Shown here one piece after another: positions 35,401 through 44,136 of a stretch of 64,000 bases of DNA. The position numbers and the translations under genes were made by a program. The stretch comes from Polaribacter sp. IC073 (GTDB taxonomy: Bacteria; Bacteroidota; Bacteroidia; Flavobacteriales; Flavobacteriaceae): NCBI RefSeq assembly GCF_007997075.1, contig NZ_VORS01000001.1:496001-560000 (forward strand), given 5' to 3'. Position 1 is the stretch's first letter, and the number at the start of each line of letters is the position of its first letter. A model generated the notes under the pieces. That model made no database searches and had not been told where the DNA came from. It saw only the letters and a list, made by a program, of their open reading frames with translations.

Positions 35401-35868
35401 TTATATAGTGCAAAAGAATATTCAGATTTTAATTTTAGATTCGAGTTTAAATTGACAGTCGGCGCTAATAACGGTTTGGGAATTCATACTCCTTTAGAAG
35501 GTGATGCCGCTTATGTTGGTAAAGAATTACAAATTCTCGACGATACAGCATCTATATATGCAAACTTAGAAGATTATCAATATCACGGTGCTGTTTACGG
35601 TGTAATTGCAGCGAAAAGAGGTTTTTTAAAACCTGTTGGAGAATGGAATTCTGAAGAGGTTATTGTTACTGGAAATCATATTAAAATTATTTTAAATGGA
35701 ACTGTTATTCTTGATGCAAATTGGGCAGAAGCTTCTAAAAACGGAACTTTAGACAAGAAAGACCATCCGGGATTGAAAAGAAACAAAGGGCACATTGCTT
35801 TTCTTGGTCATGGTTCTGAATTGCAGTTTAGAAACATCAGGATTAAAGATTTAGCTAAAAAAGAGTAG
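32473..35868 (+). CDS. HEAT-repeat protein with two C-terminal DUF1080 domains
   Basis: 1131 residues with a signal peptide (VVLFFCMGTVGYAQ). Residues about 30-690 form HEAT/armadillo-like helical repeats. Two DUF1080 (3-keto-disaccharide hydrolase) jelly-roll domains follow, beginning with FESIFNGTDLSGW near 725 and FSSLFNGRDLDHW near 938. DUF1080 enzymes cleave 3-keto-glycosides by elimination and hydration. Two catalytic-type domains on a helical scaffold suggest a periplasmic hub working with the neighbouring oxidoreductases. Confidence 0.85.
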   Translation: MKNIYNTIITVVLFFCMGTVGYAQINRTTDTKVADILAQMPAKNEQHSNTLMEAVLSLKKEGILKFCDMLVPLGSGDDASVRYTLHSLVMYVGENKNTSNRNSVEEALLTAIRKTESHEVKTFLIERLQYCASNASIKDLNGYLYGNEFYKPALAVLMNIKSKEAAQAILAALEESKGQQQVAYIAALGALKFTPAVAAIENLSNSNSIETRRHTLKALANIADVNSYETLYNAAKKVDFQSENTEAVLSFIHFGMQQNNAKINKKIAKVLLKKCTANSQLHFRIAGLQLLSKSEEKALTKRFLKEFKHKEGAYRGAVLKIASKNLTSENLLKWTKSFKKASPEGKVQLLGMLQNRPETTIISSFILPAINSKNESVKISGIKALAFQPKERAFPILFDALSKETTPSEISAIKGSLLRLTSKSDIHTIANHLEKSNTNGKTALVEVLAARRATSKFEVVLSLLEDKNQQINEAVFKALPAISTPSHLSELINLLSTTEVPAHVSNTQRAITVVLDASSEDLSAMVLDAFKTISKKEKLLPILPILNNKAALNLVTSSLKSKHKNERTNALDALSKWRNNDALPYLFEAASKNTELHSEAFVIYLSQVGRSKHTEDQKLLLIKKIMPFSKNTEERKRVLKSASTIKTFLSLIFVSNYLEEEVLRSTASNAAIKIALPTPGKNNGLSGAVVREIVTKSMDNITGPDSQYIKIDVTEFLEKMPNVKGFESIFNGTDLSGWKGLVKNPIARAKMPTKQLAAAQEKANAQMLRDWFVKEGVIGFKGEGYNNICTIKEYGNFEMLVDWKITNGGDSGIYLRGTPQVQIWDVARTNVGAQVGSGGLYNNQTNKSIPLVVADNPINDWNTFRIKMVGERVTIHLNGILVTDNVILENYWDRKLPIFTKEAIELQAHGEDLGFRNVYVREISSSNASLSEEEKKEGFSSLFNGRDLDHWIGNKKDYVVENNELVVRPKQGGHGNLYSAKEYSDFNFRFEFKLTVGANNGLGIHTPLEGDAAYVGKELQILDDTASIYANLEDYQYHGAVYGVIAAKRGFLKPVGEWNSEEVIVTGNHIKIILNGTVILDANWAEASKNGTLDKKDHPGLKRNKGHIAFLGHGSELQFRNIRIKDLAKKE

Positions 35869-35906
35869 TCCAAATTTGATTTCAAAAATTAATATTGATT
35901 CTTAGA

Positions 35907-37613
35907 ATGAGTAAGAAAAAGAATGAAGTGATGTACGACGCTATTGTGATAGGAACTGGCGTTTCTGGTGGATGGGCTGCTAAAGAGTTGAGTGAACAAG
36001 GCTTAAAAGTCTTGGTTTTAGAAAGAGGTAGAATGATTACACATGTAGAAGATTATCCTACGATGAACATGGATACCTGGGACCTTGAAAACCGCGGATT
36101 AACAGCTGCTGACGCACCTAAATCACAAGAAAAACAGGCACGCTCTGGCTATACAACAGGGGAGGCTACCAAGCATTGGTTTGTAAACGACCTTAAACAT
36201 CCCTATAATGAAGAAAAAAGATTTGATTGGCTACGTGGTTATCATGTTGGTGGAAGATCTATTATGTGGGGAAGGCAAGTGCTACGCTTAAGTGATTTAG
36301 ATTTTGAAGCGAATAAGAAAGAAGGAATTGCTGTAGATTGGCCAATTCGATACAAAGATATTGAGCCATGGTACGATAAAGTAGAAGCTTATATTGGGGT
36401 AAGTGCAGAAAAATTAAATTTACCTCAATTACCGGATGGCATTTTTTCGCCTCCAATGGATTTAAATTGTGTGGAAACTGAATTTAGAAGCAAACTTCAT
36501 GAAACCTATGAAGATAGGCACTTAACTATTGGAAGGTTTGCAAATATTACTGGAGACAAGGTTCATGAAGGAAGAGGAAAATGTCTTCACAGAAACCGTT
36601 GCATAAGAGGTTGTCCTTTTGGGGCCTATTTTAGTAGCAATTCTTCTACCTTACCAGCAGCAGATAGAAGTGGAAATATGACACTAAGACCCAATTCTAT
36701 TGTGAGTAAAATTAACTATGACGATGCTAAAAAATTAGCAACAGGAGTTGAAGTAATTGATGCAATAACCCACGAGAAAATTCAGTTTTCTGCAAAAATT
36801 ATTTTCTGTTGTGCTTCTACAGTCGGTAGTGCTGCTATTTTATTAAACTCAACTTCAAATAGATTCCCAAACGGATTAGGAAATGATTCTGGGGAATTGG
36901 GACATAATTTAATGGACCATCATTTTAAAGTTGGGGCAACAGCTACTGTAGACGGATTTGAAGATACATATTATACAGGAAAAAGACCTGCTAGTTTTCA
37001 TATTCCTAGATTTAGAAACTTAGGAGATGCAAAAACGAAACAAAAATATTTACGAGGTTATGGGTTTCAAGGAAGTGCAAGTAGAACCAAATGGAGTAGA
37101 GCGATAAAGGAAATGAGTTTTGGTGAAGAGTTAAAAGAAGAATTATTTAAACCTGGCCCATGGGAAATAGGAATGACTGCTTTTGCAGAATGTTTGCCTT
37201 ACCATGAAAATAAAATCACTTTAAATTATGAAAAATTAAATGAATGGGGATTGCCAACCGTTACGTTTGATTGTGAGTTTAAAGAGAATGAAAAAGCCAT
37301 GCGAAAAGACATTCAGCAAGAAGCCGTAAATATGATGAAAGCCGCCGGATTTAAAAATGTAGAAGGATATGATGATCCGTGTTTTCCAGGAAATGCGATT
37401 CATGAAATGGGTACTGCAAGAATGGGGCACAATCCAAAAACATCTGTACTTAACAGAAACAACCAAATACATGCGGTACCAAATGTATATGTAACCGATG
37501 GTGCTTGTATGAGTTCTTCACCCTATCAAAATCCGTCTTTAACCTATATGGCATTAACTGCAAGAGCAGCCCATCATGCGGTACAGCAATTAAAAGGCAA
37601 TAAATTTAAATAA
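35907..37613 (+). CDS. GMC-type FAD dehydrogenase with Fe-S-type cysteines
   Basis: 568 residues from ATG 35907. FAD-binding start YDAIVIGTGVSGGWAAKEL, the insertion CLHRNRCIRGCPFGAYF resembling the 3Fe-4S motif of bacterial FAD-glucose dehydrogenase large subunits, and the catalytic His-Asn pair near the C-terminus (AIHEMGTARMG and YQNPSLTYMAL). With the small subunit encoded next it should form a membrane- or periplasm-associated dehydrogenase oxidising a sugar hydroxyl, probably C3. No signal peptide: export would ride on the Tat small subunit. Confidence 0.88.
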   Translation: MSKKKNEVMYDAIVIGTGVSGGWAAKELSEQGLKVLVLERGRMITHVEDYPTMNMDTWDLENRGLTAADAPKSQEKQARSGYTTGEATKHWFVNDLKHPYNEEKRFDWLRGYHVGGRSIMWGRQVLRLSDLDFEANKKEGIAVDWPIRYKDIEPWYDKVEAYIGVSAEKLNLPQLPDGIFSPPMDLNCVETEFRSKLHETYEDRHLTIGRFANITGDKVHEGRGKCLHRNRCIRGCPFGAYFSSNSSTLPAADRSGNMTLRPNSIVSKINYDDAKKLATGVEVIDAITHEKIQFSAKIIFCCASTVGSAAILLNSTSNRFPNGLGNDSGELGHNLMDHHFKVGATATVDGFEDTYYTGKRPASFHIPRFRNLGDAKTKQKYLRGYGFQGSASRTKWSRAIKEMSFGEELKEELFKPGPWEIGMTAFAECLPYHENKITLNYEKLNEWGLPTVTFDCEFKENEKAMRKDIQQEAVNMMKAAGFKNVEGYDDPCFPGNAIHEMGTARMGHNPKTSVLNRNNQIHAVPNVYVTDGACMSSSPYQNPSLTYMALTARAAHHAVQQLKGNKFK

Positions 37614-38233
37614 TGAAAAGAAGAGAATCCCTTAAAATGCTAACACTTGGTTTAGGAGGTATTATTGCGACTCCTATGCTTATGCAATTACTTAGTTCTT
37701 GTAAAACTGAAAACATTGAGCAATGGGTTCCTATGTTTTTAACAACAGAAGAATTTTTTATAGTTTCTCATTTAACAGATCTTATATTGCCAGCATCTAA
37801 AACTATTGGAGCTTTAGATGTTAAGGTTCCGCAATTTATAGATTTGGTTTTATTTAAAGTTGTGACAAAAAAGGAACAGGAAAAGTTTAAAAAAGGGACT
37901 ATTTTCTTTAAGAAAATTTTTAAAGAAACTTTTGCGAAAGAAACTTCCGAAGGCACAAAAAAGGATTTTCTTAAAATGTTAAATATCTACTTTAAAATTC
38001 CTTCAGAAAAACAAGTAGAAATTTTTAAACTATTAGAAAGTGACGCTGTTTTAAGTAAAAATGAAGAGGTCTATTTTATATATAATTATCTAATGTTTAT
38101 TAGGCGTTACACCCTTTTTGGATTTTATACATCAGAAGAAGTTGGTACAGAAATTTTAAATTACAACCCAACTCCTGGTTTTTATAACGGTTGTGTACCC
38201 ATTGAAGAAGCAGGCAACATTCAATCTACTTAA
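37613..38233 (+). CDS. Gluconate 2-dehydrogenase subunit 3-like small subunit, Tat signal
   Basis: 206 residues. The N-terminus MKRRESLKMLTLGLGGII is a twin-arginine signal, followed by a Cys in SSCKTE that may be a lipobox. The body matches the gluconate 2-dehydrogenase subunit 3 family (LTDLILPASKTIGALDVKVPQFID). This subunit carries the flavin subunit across the membrane and stabilises it. Its ATG overlaps the stop of the GMC gene by one base, so the two are translationally coupled. No cytochrome c subunit gene follows. Confidence 0.88.
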   Translation: MKRRESLKMLTLGLGGIIATPMLMQLLSSCKTENIEQWVPMFLTTEEFFIVSHLTDLILPASKTIGALDVKVPQFIDLVLFKVVTKKEQEKFKKGTIFFKKIFKETFAKETSEGTKKDFLKMLNIYFKIPSEKQVEIFKLLESDAVLSKNEEVYFIYNYLMFIRRYTLFGFYTSEEVGTEILNYNPTPGFYNGCVPIEEAGNIQST

Positions 38234-38354
38234 AAGACTTGCGAAAAATAAGGTAGTGAAATTACTATCTTTACTTAAGTTGATTTTTAGAGAAAAAATA
38301 CAACTCATTTTATTTAAAACTGTTCTAAATACGTATTAAAACAATCTAAATGCC

Positions 38355-38385
38355 TTGTATTGCAACCACTTTAGCCGTATTTTTG
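38355..38385 (+). promoter_or_regulatory. Promoter of the sdhCAB operon
   Basis: TTG (38355-38357), exactly 20 bp, then TATTTTTG (38378-38385): a consensus promoter 26 bp before the sdhC ATG. Confidence 0.85.
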
Positions 38386-38411
38386 TGCTACACATTTAAC
38401 TAACATATACA

Positions 38412-39101
38412 ATGAGCGGATTTTTTAAATCTTCAATTGGAAGAAAAGTAGCAATGGCGCTATCAGCGTTTTTCTTAATGTTCTTCTTACTTCAGCATTT
38501 AGCAATTAATATTTTATCGGTTTTTAGCCCAGATACTTTTAACGAAGTTTCGCATTTTATGGGCACAAATCCTTTGGTTCAATTTGCATTACAGCCTGTT
38601 TTAATTTTTGCAGTTGTTTTTCACTTTGTAATGGGTTTTATTTTAGAGTTAAGAAACTCCAGCGCTAGAAATGTATCGTATGCCAAAAACAATGGAGCTG
38701 CAAATTCATCTTGGATGAGTAGAAACATGATTTGGAGTGGAATTACAATTCTTGCTTTTATTATTTTACACTTTATCGATTTTTGGTTTCCAGAAATCAA
38801 CACAAAATTTATTCAAGGAGATTGGTCTGGTACTCATATTGTTGATGGAATCGAAAGTTTCCGTTACCATGAAGAATTGGTACATAAATTTGCAAATCCA
38901 TTTAGAGTTGGTGCTTATGTTTTAGCATTTATATTCTTAGGATTGCATTTAGCACATGGTTTTACATCTGCTTTTCAATCAATGGGTGGAACCGCAGGAA
39001 GAAAGAAAACATTACAAACTATTGGTAAAGCATACGCAATTATAATTCCAGCAGGTTTTATTTTTATTGCACTTTATCATCATTTTAATCCTAACCATTA
39101 A
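38412..39101 (+). CDS. sdhC: Succinate dehydrogenase/fumarate reductase cytochrome b subunit
   Basis: 229 residues, five hydrophobic helices, the single-subunit diheme b type of Bacteroidota. Helix-borne His residues suited to heme b are visible (LLQHLAINI, FHFVMGF, ILHFIDFW, GLHLAHGF). It anchors the SdhAB catalytic pair in the inner membrane and transfers electrons to menaquinone. First gene of the operon, 12 bp before sdhA. Confidence 0.95.
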   Translation: MSGFFKSSIGRKVAMALSAFFLMFFLLQHLAINILSVFSPDTFNEVSHFMGTNPLVQFALQPVLIFAVVFHFVMGFILELRNSSARNVSYAKNNGAANSSWMSRNMIWSGITILAFIILHFIDFWFPEINTKFIQGDWSGTHIVDGIESFRYHEELVHKFANPFRVGAYVLAFIFLGLHLAHGFTSAFQSMGGTAGRKKTLQTIGKAYAIIIPAGFIFIALYHHFNPNH

Positions 39102-39113
39102 TCTTAATAAACT

Positions 39114-41111
39114 ATGGCTTTAGATTCAAAAGTACCAAAAGGTCCAATTAAAGATAAATGGACAGATTATAAAAATCATATCAATCTTGTAAATCCTGCA
39201 AACAAGCGTCACATAGATGTTATTGTTGTTGGTACAGGTTTAGCAGGTGGTTCTGCTGCTGCAACATTAGCAGAATTAGGCTACAATGTAAAAGCATTTG
39301 CTTATCAAGATTCTCCAAGAAGGGCGCATTCAATTGCAGCGCAGGGAGGAATTAATGCCGCAAAAAATTACCAAGGAGACGGAGATTCTACGTACAGGTT
39401 ATTTTATGACACTGTAAAAGGAGGAGATTACCGTTCTCGTGAAGCAAACGTATACAGATTGGCAGAGGTTTCTGCAAATATCATCGATCAATGTGTGGCA
39501 CAAGGAGTTCCTTTTGCACGGGATTATGGTGGTTTGTTAGACAATCGTTCTTTTGGAGGCGTTTTAGTTTCTAGAACTTTTTATGCGAAAGGACAAACAG
39601 GACAGCAGTTGTTATTGGGTGCTTATTCTGCAATGAACCGTCAGATTGCTCGTGGAAAGATTGAAATGTTCAATCGTCATGAAATGTTAGATGTTGTTGT
39701 TGTTGATGGAAAAGCGCGTGGAATTATTGCACGTAATTTAGTTACAGGAGAAATAGAAAGACATTCTGCACACGCAGTTGTGATTGCTTCTGGTGGTTAC
39801 GGAAATGTATATTTCTTATCTACCAATGCAATGGGTTCTAATGTAACAGCAGGTTGGAAAGTGCATAAAAAAGGAGCGTATTTTGCGAATCCTTGTTATA
39901 CACAAATTCATCCAACATGTATTCCAAGATCTGGTGATTATCAATCGAAATTAACATTGATGTCAGAATCATTAAGAAATGATGGTAGAATCTGGGTTCC
40001 AAAGAATATGGAAGATGTAATGGCAATTAGAGAAGGAAGTAAAAAACCAACCGATTTGTCTGAAGAACAAAGAGATTATTACTTAGAAAGACGATATCCT
40101 GCATTTGGTAATTTAGTACCACGTGATGTTGCATCTAGAGCAGCAAAAGAACGTTGCGATGCTGGTTATGGTGTAAATGCAACAGGTGAAGCAGTTTATT
40201 TAGATTTTGCGGCATCTTTTGAACGTTATGGAAAAGAACAAGCAAAGATTCATAATATTTCAAATCCTTCGGAAGCAAAAATTAAAGAATTAGGGCAAGA
40301 AATTGTAAAAGCTAAATACGGAAATTTATTTCAGATGTACGAGAAAATCGTAGATGAGAATCCGTATGAAACGCCAATGATGATTTATCCTGCAGTACAC
40401 TATACCATGGGTGGTGTTTGGGTAGATTATAATTTAATGACTACAATACCTGGTTGTTACGCAATTGGAGAAGCAAATTTCTCTGATCACGGAGCAAATA
40501 GATTAGGTGCCTCTGCATTGATGCAAGGTTTGGCAGATGGTTATTTTGTATTGCCATATACTATTGGAGATTACTTAGCAGATGATATTAGAACGGGGAA
40601 AATTTCTACGGAAAGCCCAGAGTTTGAAGCTGCAGAAAAAGAGGTAACAGAAAGAATAGCATTCTTTATTAACAATAAAGGAACGCATTCTGTAGATTAT
40701 TACCACAAGAAATTAGGTAAAATCATGTGGGACAAATGTGGTATGTCTAGAAACGCTGAAGGTTTAAAAACAGCGATTGAAGAAATTTCTGAATTAAGAA
40801 AAGATTTCTGGAAAAATGTAAATGTTCCTGGAACCACTACAGAATATAATGAGCAATTAGCAAAAGCAGGTAGAGTTGCAGATTTTCTTGAATTAGGAGA
40901 ATTATTTGCAAAAGATGCTTTGGTAAGAGAAGAATCTGCTGGTGGGCACTTTAGAGAAGAACACCAAACAGAAGATGGAGAAGCACAAAGAGTTAAAGAA
41001 TTCCAGTTTGTTTCTGCATGGGAATATAAAGGTGAACCAAAAGATGCAATTTTGCATAAGGAAGCCTTAGAGTATGAGAATATAGAAGTTAAAGAAAGAA
41101 GTTATAAATAA
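39114..41111 (+). CDS. sdhA: Succinate dehydrogenase flavoprotein subunit
   Basis: 665 residues. FAD-binding [19 protein letters not shown], the flavin-attachment region [15 protein letters not shown] with its His, the active-site segment [11 protein letters not shown] and [13 protein letters not shown]. Normal length for the Bacteroidota enzyme of the TCA cycle and respiratory chain. Located between sdhC and sdhB with gaps of 12 and 9 bp. Confidence 0.97.
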   Translation: MALDSKVPKGPIKDKWTDYKNHINLVNPANKRHIDVIVVGTGLAGGSAAATLAELGYNVKAFAYQDSPRRAHSIAAQGGINAAKNYQGDGDSTYRLFYDTVKGGDYRSREANVYRLAEVSANIIDQCVAQGVPFARDYGGLLDNRSFGGVLVSRTFYAKGQTGQQLLLGAYSAMNRQIARGKIEMFNRHEMLDVVVVDGKARGIIARNLVTGEIERHSAHAVVIASGGYGNVYFLSTNAMGSNVTAGWKVHKKGAYFANPCYTQIHPTCIPRSGDYQSKLTLMSESLRNDGRIWVPKNMEDVMAIREGSKKPTDLSEEQRDYYLERRYPAFGNLVPRDVASRAAKERCDAGYGVNATGEAVYLDFAASFERYGKEQAKIHNISNPSEAKIKELGQEIVKAKYGNLFQMYEKIVDENPYETPMMIYPAVHYTMGGVWVDYNLMTTIPGCYAIGEANFSDHGANRLGASALMQGLADGYFVLPYTIGDYLADDIRTGKISTESPEFEAAEKEVTERIAFFINNKGTHSVDYYHKKLGKIMWDKCGMSRNAEGLKTAIEEISELRKDFWKNVNVPGTTTEYNEQLAKAGRVADFLELGELFAKDALVREESAGGHFREEHQTEDGEAQRVKEFQFVSAWEYKGEPKDAILHKEALEYENIEVKERSYK

Positions 41112-41120
41112 AAAGATAGT

Positions 41121-41861
41121 ATGAACTTAACACTTAAGATTTGGCGTCAAGTAGATGCAAACGACAAGGGAAAAATGGTCGATTACAAAGTGACTGAAAT
41201 TTCAGAACACATGTCTTTTTTAGAAATGATGGACGTTTTGAACGAGCAGTTGGTAAACTCTGGTGAACAACCAGTAGCTTTCGATCATGATTGTAGAGAA
41301 GGAATTTGCGGAATGTGTTCTATGTATATTAATGGTGAAGCACATGGGCCAGATAGAGGTGTAACCACTTGTCAATTACATATGAGAATGTTTAAGGACG
41401 GTGATACAATTACAATCGAACCTTGGAGAGCAGGTGCTTTTCCTGTAATTAAAGATTTAGTAGTAGATAGATCTGCTTTTGATAGAATTCAACATGCTGG
41501 TGGATATATTTCTGTAAACACGTCTGGTAACACACAAGACGCAAACTCAATTCCTATTTCTAAGCACGCAGCAGACGAAGCAATGGATGCGGCAACTTGT
41601 ATTGGTTGTGGTGCTTGTGTGGCTACGTGTAAAAACAGTTCTGCAATGTTATTTGTAGGTGCAAAAGTATCTCAGTATGCTTTATTACCACAAGGACAGG
41701 TAGAAGCAGCAGATCGTGTGCAAAACATGGTTGCTCAAATGGATTTAGAAGGTTTTGGAAACTGTACAAATACAGGTGCTTGTGAAGTAGAATGCCCGAA
41801 AGGAATCTCTTTAGACAACATTGCAAGAATGAACAGAGAGTTAATGAAAGCTTCTATTTAA
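41121..41861 (+). CDS. sdhB: Succinate dehydrogenase iron-sulfur subunit
   Basis: 246 residues. The 2Fe-2S site is CREGICGMC with a further Cys in TTCQLHM. The 4Fe-4S and 3Fe-4S ligands are in [13 protein letters not shown] and [17 protein letters not shown]. It links flavin to the cytochrome b subunit. Last gene of the operon. Confidence 0.97.
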   Translation: MNLTLKIWRQVDANDKGKMVDYKVTEISEHMSFLEMMDVLNEQLVNSGEQPVAFDHDCREGICGMCSMYINGEAHGPDRGVTTCQLHMRMFKDGDTITIEPWRAGAFPVIKDLVVDRSAFDRIQHAGGYISVNTSGNTQDANSIPISKHAADEAMDAATCIGCGACVATCKNSSAMLFVGAKVSQYALLPQGQVEAADRVQNMVAQMDLEGFGNCTNTGACEVECPKGISLDNIARMNRELMKASI

Positions 41862-41870
41862 AACTTGTTA

Positions 41871-41953
41871 TTGCGAACGAAACGCGGTGAGAGTGAAGTA
41901 ATCTGTTTGTCATTTCTAAATGAGCCTTTTTTGGCGATTGAGAAATCTCAATA
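41871..41953. repeat. Probable dispersed flavobacterial intergenic repeat
   Basis: The stretch starting TTATTGCGAACGAAACGCGG, followed by GAGTGAAGTAATCTG and ending GAGAAATCTCAATAA, resembles a repeat I recognise from many Bacteroidota intergenic regions. Only one copy is in the window, so its repeat status rests on recall. Confidence 0.45.
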
Positions 41954-41967
41954 AATATTTATAAAGT

Positions 41968-42000
41968 AAAAACCCAAAACTAAATTAGTTTTGGGTTTTT
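41968..42000. terminator. Terminator between sdhB and the XRE gene
   Basis: Stem AAAAACCCAAAAC / GTTTTGGGTTTTT with a 7-nt loop. It serves sdhB on the plus strand and possibly the convergent regulator gene. Confidence 0.85.
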
Positions 42001-42032
42001 ACTTTTTATATTTTTTCTAAATGCGAACTCTA

Positions 42033-42266
42033 TTATTTAATACCTTTAAAAAATTCTTCTGGGCTTACTTCTAAGTATTCCAAAATTTCAAAAAACCTTT
42101 TTAAGTCTAATTTGCTTCTTCCTTTTTCTATTTTGAAATAACCACCTTCACCCAAATTAAGATGATCCGCAATATTTATTTGAGTAATTCCAGACTCAAC
42201 TCTTGTGGCTACAATTTTTTCTAAGGCTGCAAAATACTTAGAATTTGCATTTGATTCTTCTTTCAT
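42033..42266 (-). CDS. Small XRE-type helix-turn-helix protein
   Basis: 77 residues; the helix-turn-helix is in VESGITQINIADHLNLGEGGYFKIEKGRSKLDLKR-type spacing, with the Cro/C1 pattern of recognition helix and a closing helix (FFEILEYLEVSPEEFF). No other domain. It lies at the edge of the peptide-export island and faces away from it, with its promoter reaching into the hairpin repeat, so it could regulate the island, but nothing in the sequence proves this. Confidence 0.8.
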   Translation of the reverse strand: MKEESNANSKYFAALEKIVATRVESGITQINIADHLNLGEGGYFKIEKGRSKLDLKRFFEILEYLEVSPEEFFKGIK

Positions 42267-42278
42267 TTTTTTTTAAAT

Positions 42279-42306
42279 CAAAAGTAATAAAAAAATAATA
42301 TGTCAA
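42279..42306 (-). promoter_or_regulatory. Promoter of the XRE gene
   Basis: On the minus strand TTG (42304-42306), 17-bp spacer, TACTTTTG (42279-42286), 13 bp before the start. The -33 box is the outer tip of the hairpin repeat. Confidence 0.6.
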
Positions 42307-42432
42307 CCCGTCCACTTTCGACTAGCTGAAAACAGTATGTTTTTGGTATCCCTGAATTCAGCTAGTCGAAATCGGATGGGTTGTTTTTTAGGTTATTAGA
42401 AAAAAATTTCTCGAATTTGGAAGGAGAAAAAG
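42304..42432. repeat. Hairpin repeat, copy 1 (left edge of the peptide island)
   Basis: A 27-bp imperfect inverted repeat (left arm 42304-42330, starting CAACCCGTCC; right arm 42357-42383, ending GATGGGTTG) around a 26-bp loop, plus a conserved tail to about 42432. From 42326 on it is nearly identical over about 107 bp to copy 2 at 53039-53147. It ends 11 bp before the first gene of the island. Confidence 0.85.
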
Positions 42433-42443
42433 AAAAATAAATT

Positions 42444-44012
42444 TTGAAAAATCAATTAACAGAGATTATTAGCAAATTATTAAGTCTTAATAAGATTTCA
42501 TTTGATAGAAAAGAGCTGTTCTTCCAAGTTCAAAGTCATCCTTCTTATCCTAGTTTACACGCAATAACAGGAGTTCTAGATCATTTTAACATAGAAAATG
42601 TAGCTGCAGATGTTCCTGTTAGCATAGAAACATTAAAGCAATTGCCAGATTGCTTTATTGCACAGATTATTGATGATAATGGTAAAGAATTAGTTACCGT
42701 AGAAAAAGGCAAAAGTAATTACACAGTTATTAAAGGAGCGCGAAAAAAAGAAAAATTAAGTACTAGTCAATTTATTAAGAAATTTACAGGTATAATAGTT
42801 GCCGTTGAGAAACCAGAGCATAAAGAGGTTACAACTCACTTAAGTTTATTAAATAATAATTTTTTATTAATAGGGCTTGCAATTGCCCTTGTTTTATTTC
42901 TCTTCAATTTAGAGGTATCTCTTCCAAACATTTTTTATTTTTTATTATCATTAATAGGTATATTTATTAGCATCGCAATAATAAAGCAAGAATTAGGTTT
43001 GGAAACTGCGATAGGAAATGCTTTTTGTTCTGGAGGTACAGAAAAAAAAGATTGTGACGCTGTTTTAACCTCTAAAGGGGCAGAACTTCTAAAAGGTTAT
43101 AAGCTAAGTGACTTTAGTTTATTATACTTTATAATTTTATCCTTTTTAACCTTTGTCCAAATTCAAAATCCAAACATTTCATTTATTATAAGTGTTATAG
43201 CGCTTCCAATAACAATTTATTCTATTTATTACCAATATTTCATTTTAAAAAAATGGTGTTTGCTTTGCTTAACTATTGTGGGTGTTTTGTGGATTCAATC
43301 ATTCTTTATTTTATTGGAAAGCAATAATTTTTATAAAATTGGATTGAATGATGTTTTTACTTTTTTAATAATAGCCACCTTTACTTTTCTTTTTTGGAGT
43401 TTCCTTAAACCAATATTGTTTGAAGTAAACACTTTGAGAAAAGATAAAATTAAGGCTTTTAAATTTCAAAGAAATTTTGATGTTTTTCATACGATGCTAA
43501 ATAAATCTAAACCTTTAGAAACAGCCATTGAAGTTACCAACGAAGTAGTATTTGGTAATTTGAATGCTAATCTTGAAATCGTCGTAATTACAAACCCGTT
43601 TTGTGGACATTGTAGACCAGTGCATGAGGTCATAGAAAACATACTTTTAAAATACGAAAATGAAGTTAAAATAATTATACGCTTTTATATAAATACTGAA
43701 AACATAGAAAGTGATGGAGTTACAGTAACAACCAGAATTTTAGAATTTTATAAAAATGAAGGAAAACAGGTTTGCTTAAAAGCAATGAAGGATATTTATA
43801 AAGGGATGGAAACAAATCTATGGTTAAAAAAATGGGAAAAGTGCAATGAGAAAGAGGTTCAAATAGAAATTTTAAAAAGGGAGCGGAATTGGTGTATTGA
43901 AAATAACATCAATTTTACTCCTGAACTTTTAATTAATGGAAAAGCATACCCCAAGCAATATGAAAAATCTGAATTATTATTTTTTATTGAAGATTTGATA
44001 GAAACTAATTAA
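42444..44012 (+). CDS. C39-like / VKOR / thioredoxin-fold fusion (peptide disulfide-forming protein)
   Basis: 522 residues. Residues 1-125 resemble a C39 peptidase domain (SHPSYPSLHAITGVLDHFNI) but lack the catalytic Cys-His pair, so it is probably a substrate-binding domain. Four to five helices with the VKOR pattern follow: Cys in AFCSGG and KDCDAVL, redox pair CLLC in KKWCLLCLT. The C-terminal thioredoxin-like domain has CGHC. VKOR-thioredoxin fusions make disulfides in exported proteins. It starts with TTG 42444. It precedes three Cys-rich peptide genes, which are its likely substrates. Confidence 0.85.
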   Translation: MKNQLTEIISKLLSLNKISFDRKELFFQVQSHPSYPSLHAITGVLDHFNIENVAADVPVSIETLKQLPDCFIAQIIDDNGKELVTVEKGKSNYTVIKGARKKEKLSTSQFIKKFTGIIVAVEKPEHKEVTTHLSLLNNNFLLIGLAIALVLFLFNLEVSLPNIFYFLLSLIGIFISIAIIKQELGLETAIGNAFCSGGTEKKDCDAVLTSKGAELLKGYKLSDFSLLYFIILSFLTFVQIQNPNISFIISVIALPITIYSIYYQYFILKKWCLLCLTIVGVLWIQSFFILLESNNFYKIGLNDVFTFLIIATFTFLFWSFLKPILFEVNTLRKDKIKAFKFQRNFDVFHTMLNKSKPLETAIEVTNEVVFGNLNANLEIVVITNPFCGHCRPVHEVIENILLKYENEVKIIIRFYINTENIESDGVTVTTRILEFYKNEGKQVCLKAMKDIYKGMETNLWLKKWEKCNEKEVQIEILKRERNWCIENNINFTPELLINGKAYPKQYEKSELLFFIEDLIETN

Positions 44013-44021
44013 AAAATAAAA

Positions 44022-44046
44022 ACCCAAAGCAAAAAAAGCTTTGGGT
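44022..44046 (+). terminator. Hairpin after the VKOR fusion gene
   Basis: Stem ACCCAAAGC / GCTTTGGGT with an A-rich 7-nt loop, 10 bp after the stop. The T-tail is weak, so read-through is possible. Confidence 0.6.
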
Positions 44047-44057
44047 CTTAAACAAAA

Positions 44058-44124
44058 TTCTCTCGCGAAGAATAGACACAAACTGTGAGTGTCTTTAAAT
44101 GTTCATGGCAAATATAATTTTTTT
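44058..44124 (+). promoter_or_regulatory. Conserved cassette element, copy A
   Basis: A 67-nt sequence beginning TTCTCTCGCGAAGAATAGAC, repeated before the other two peptide genes at 45580 and 47569 with one substitution and a different T-run. It contains the stem AGACAC / GTGTCT (44074-44079, 44089-44094) with a 9-nt loop. It ends 12 bp before the peptide ATG. No TAnnTTTG box is inside, so it reads as a 5'-UTR element or recombination unit rather than a standard promoter. Confidence 0.8.
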
Positions 44125-44136
44125 AATTTATTTATT

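Noticed and set aside
44089-44136. N-terminal extension of peptide A (and of C) reading through the conserved element
   Set aside because: In copy B the same reading is out of frame with the peptide, so the element is non-coding and the leader starts at MKKQ or MLNN.
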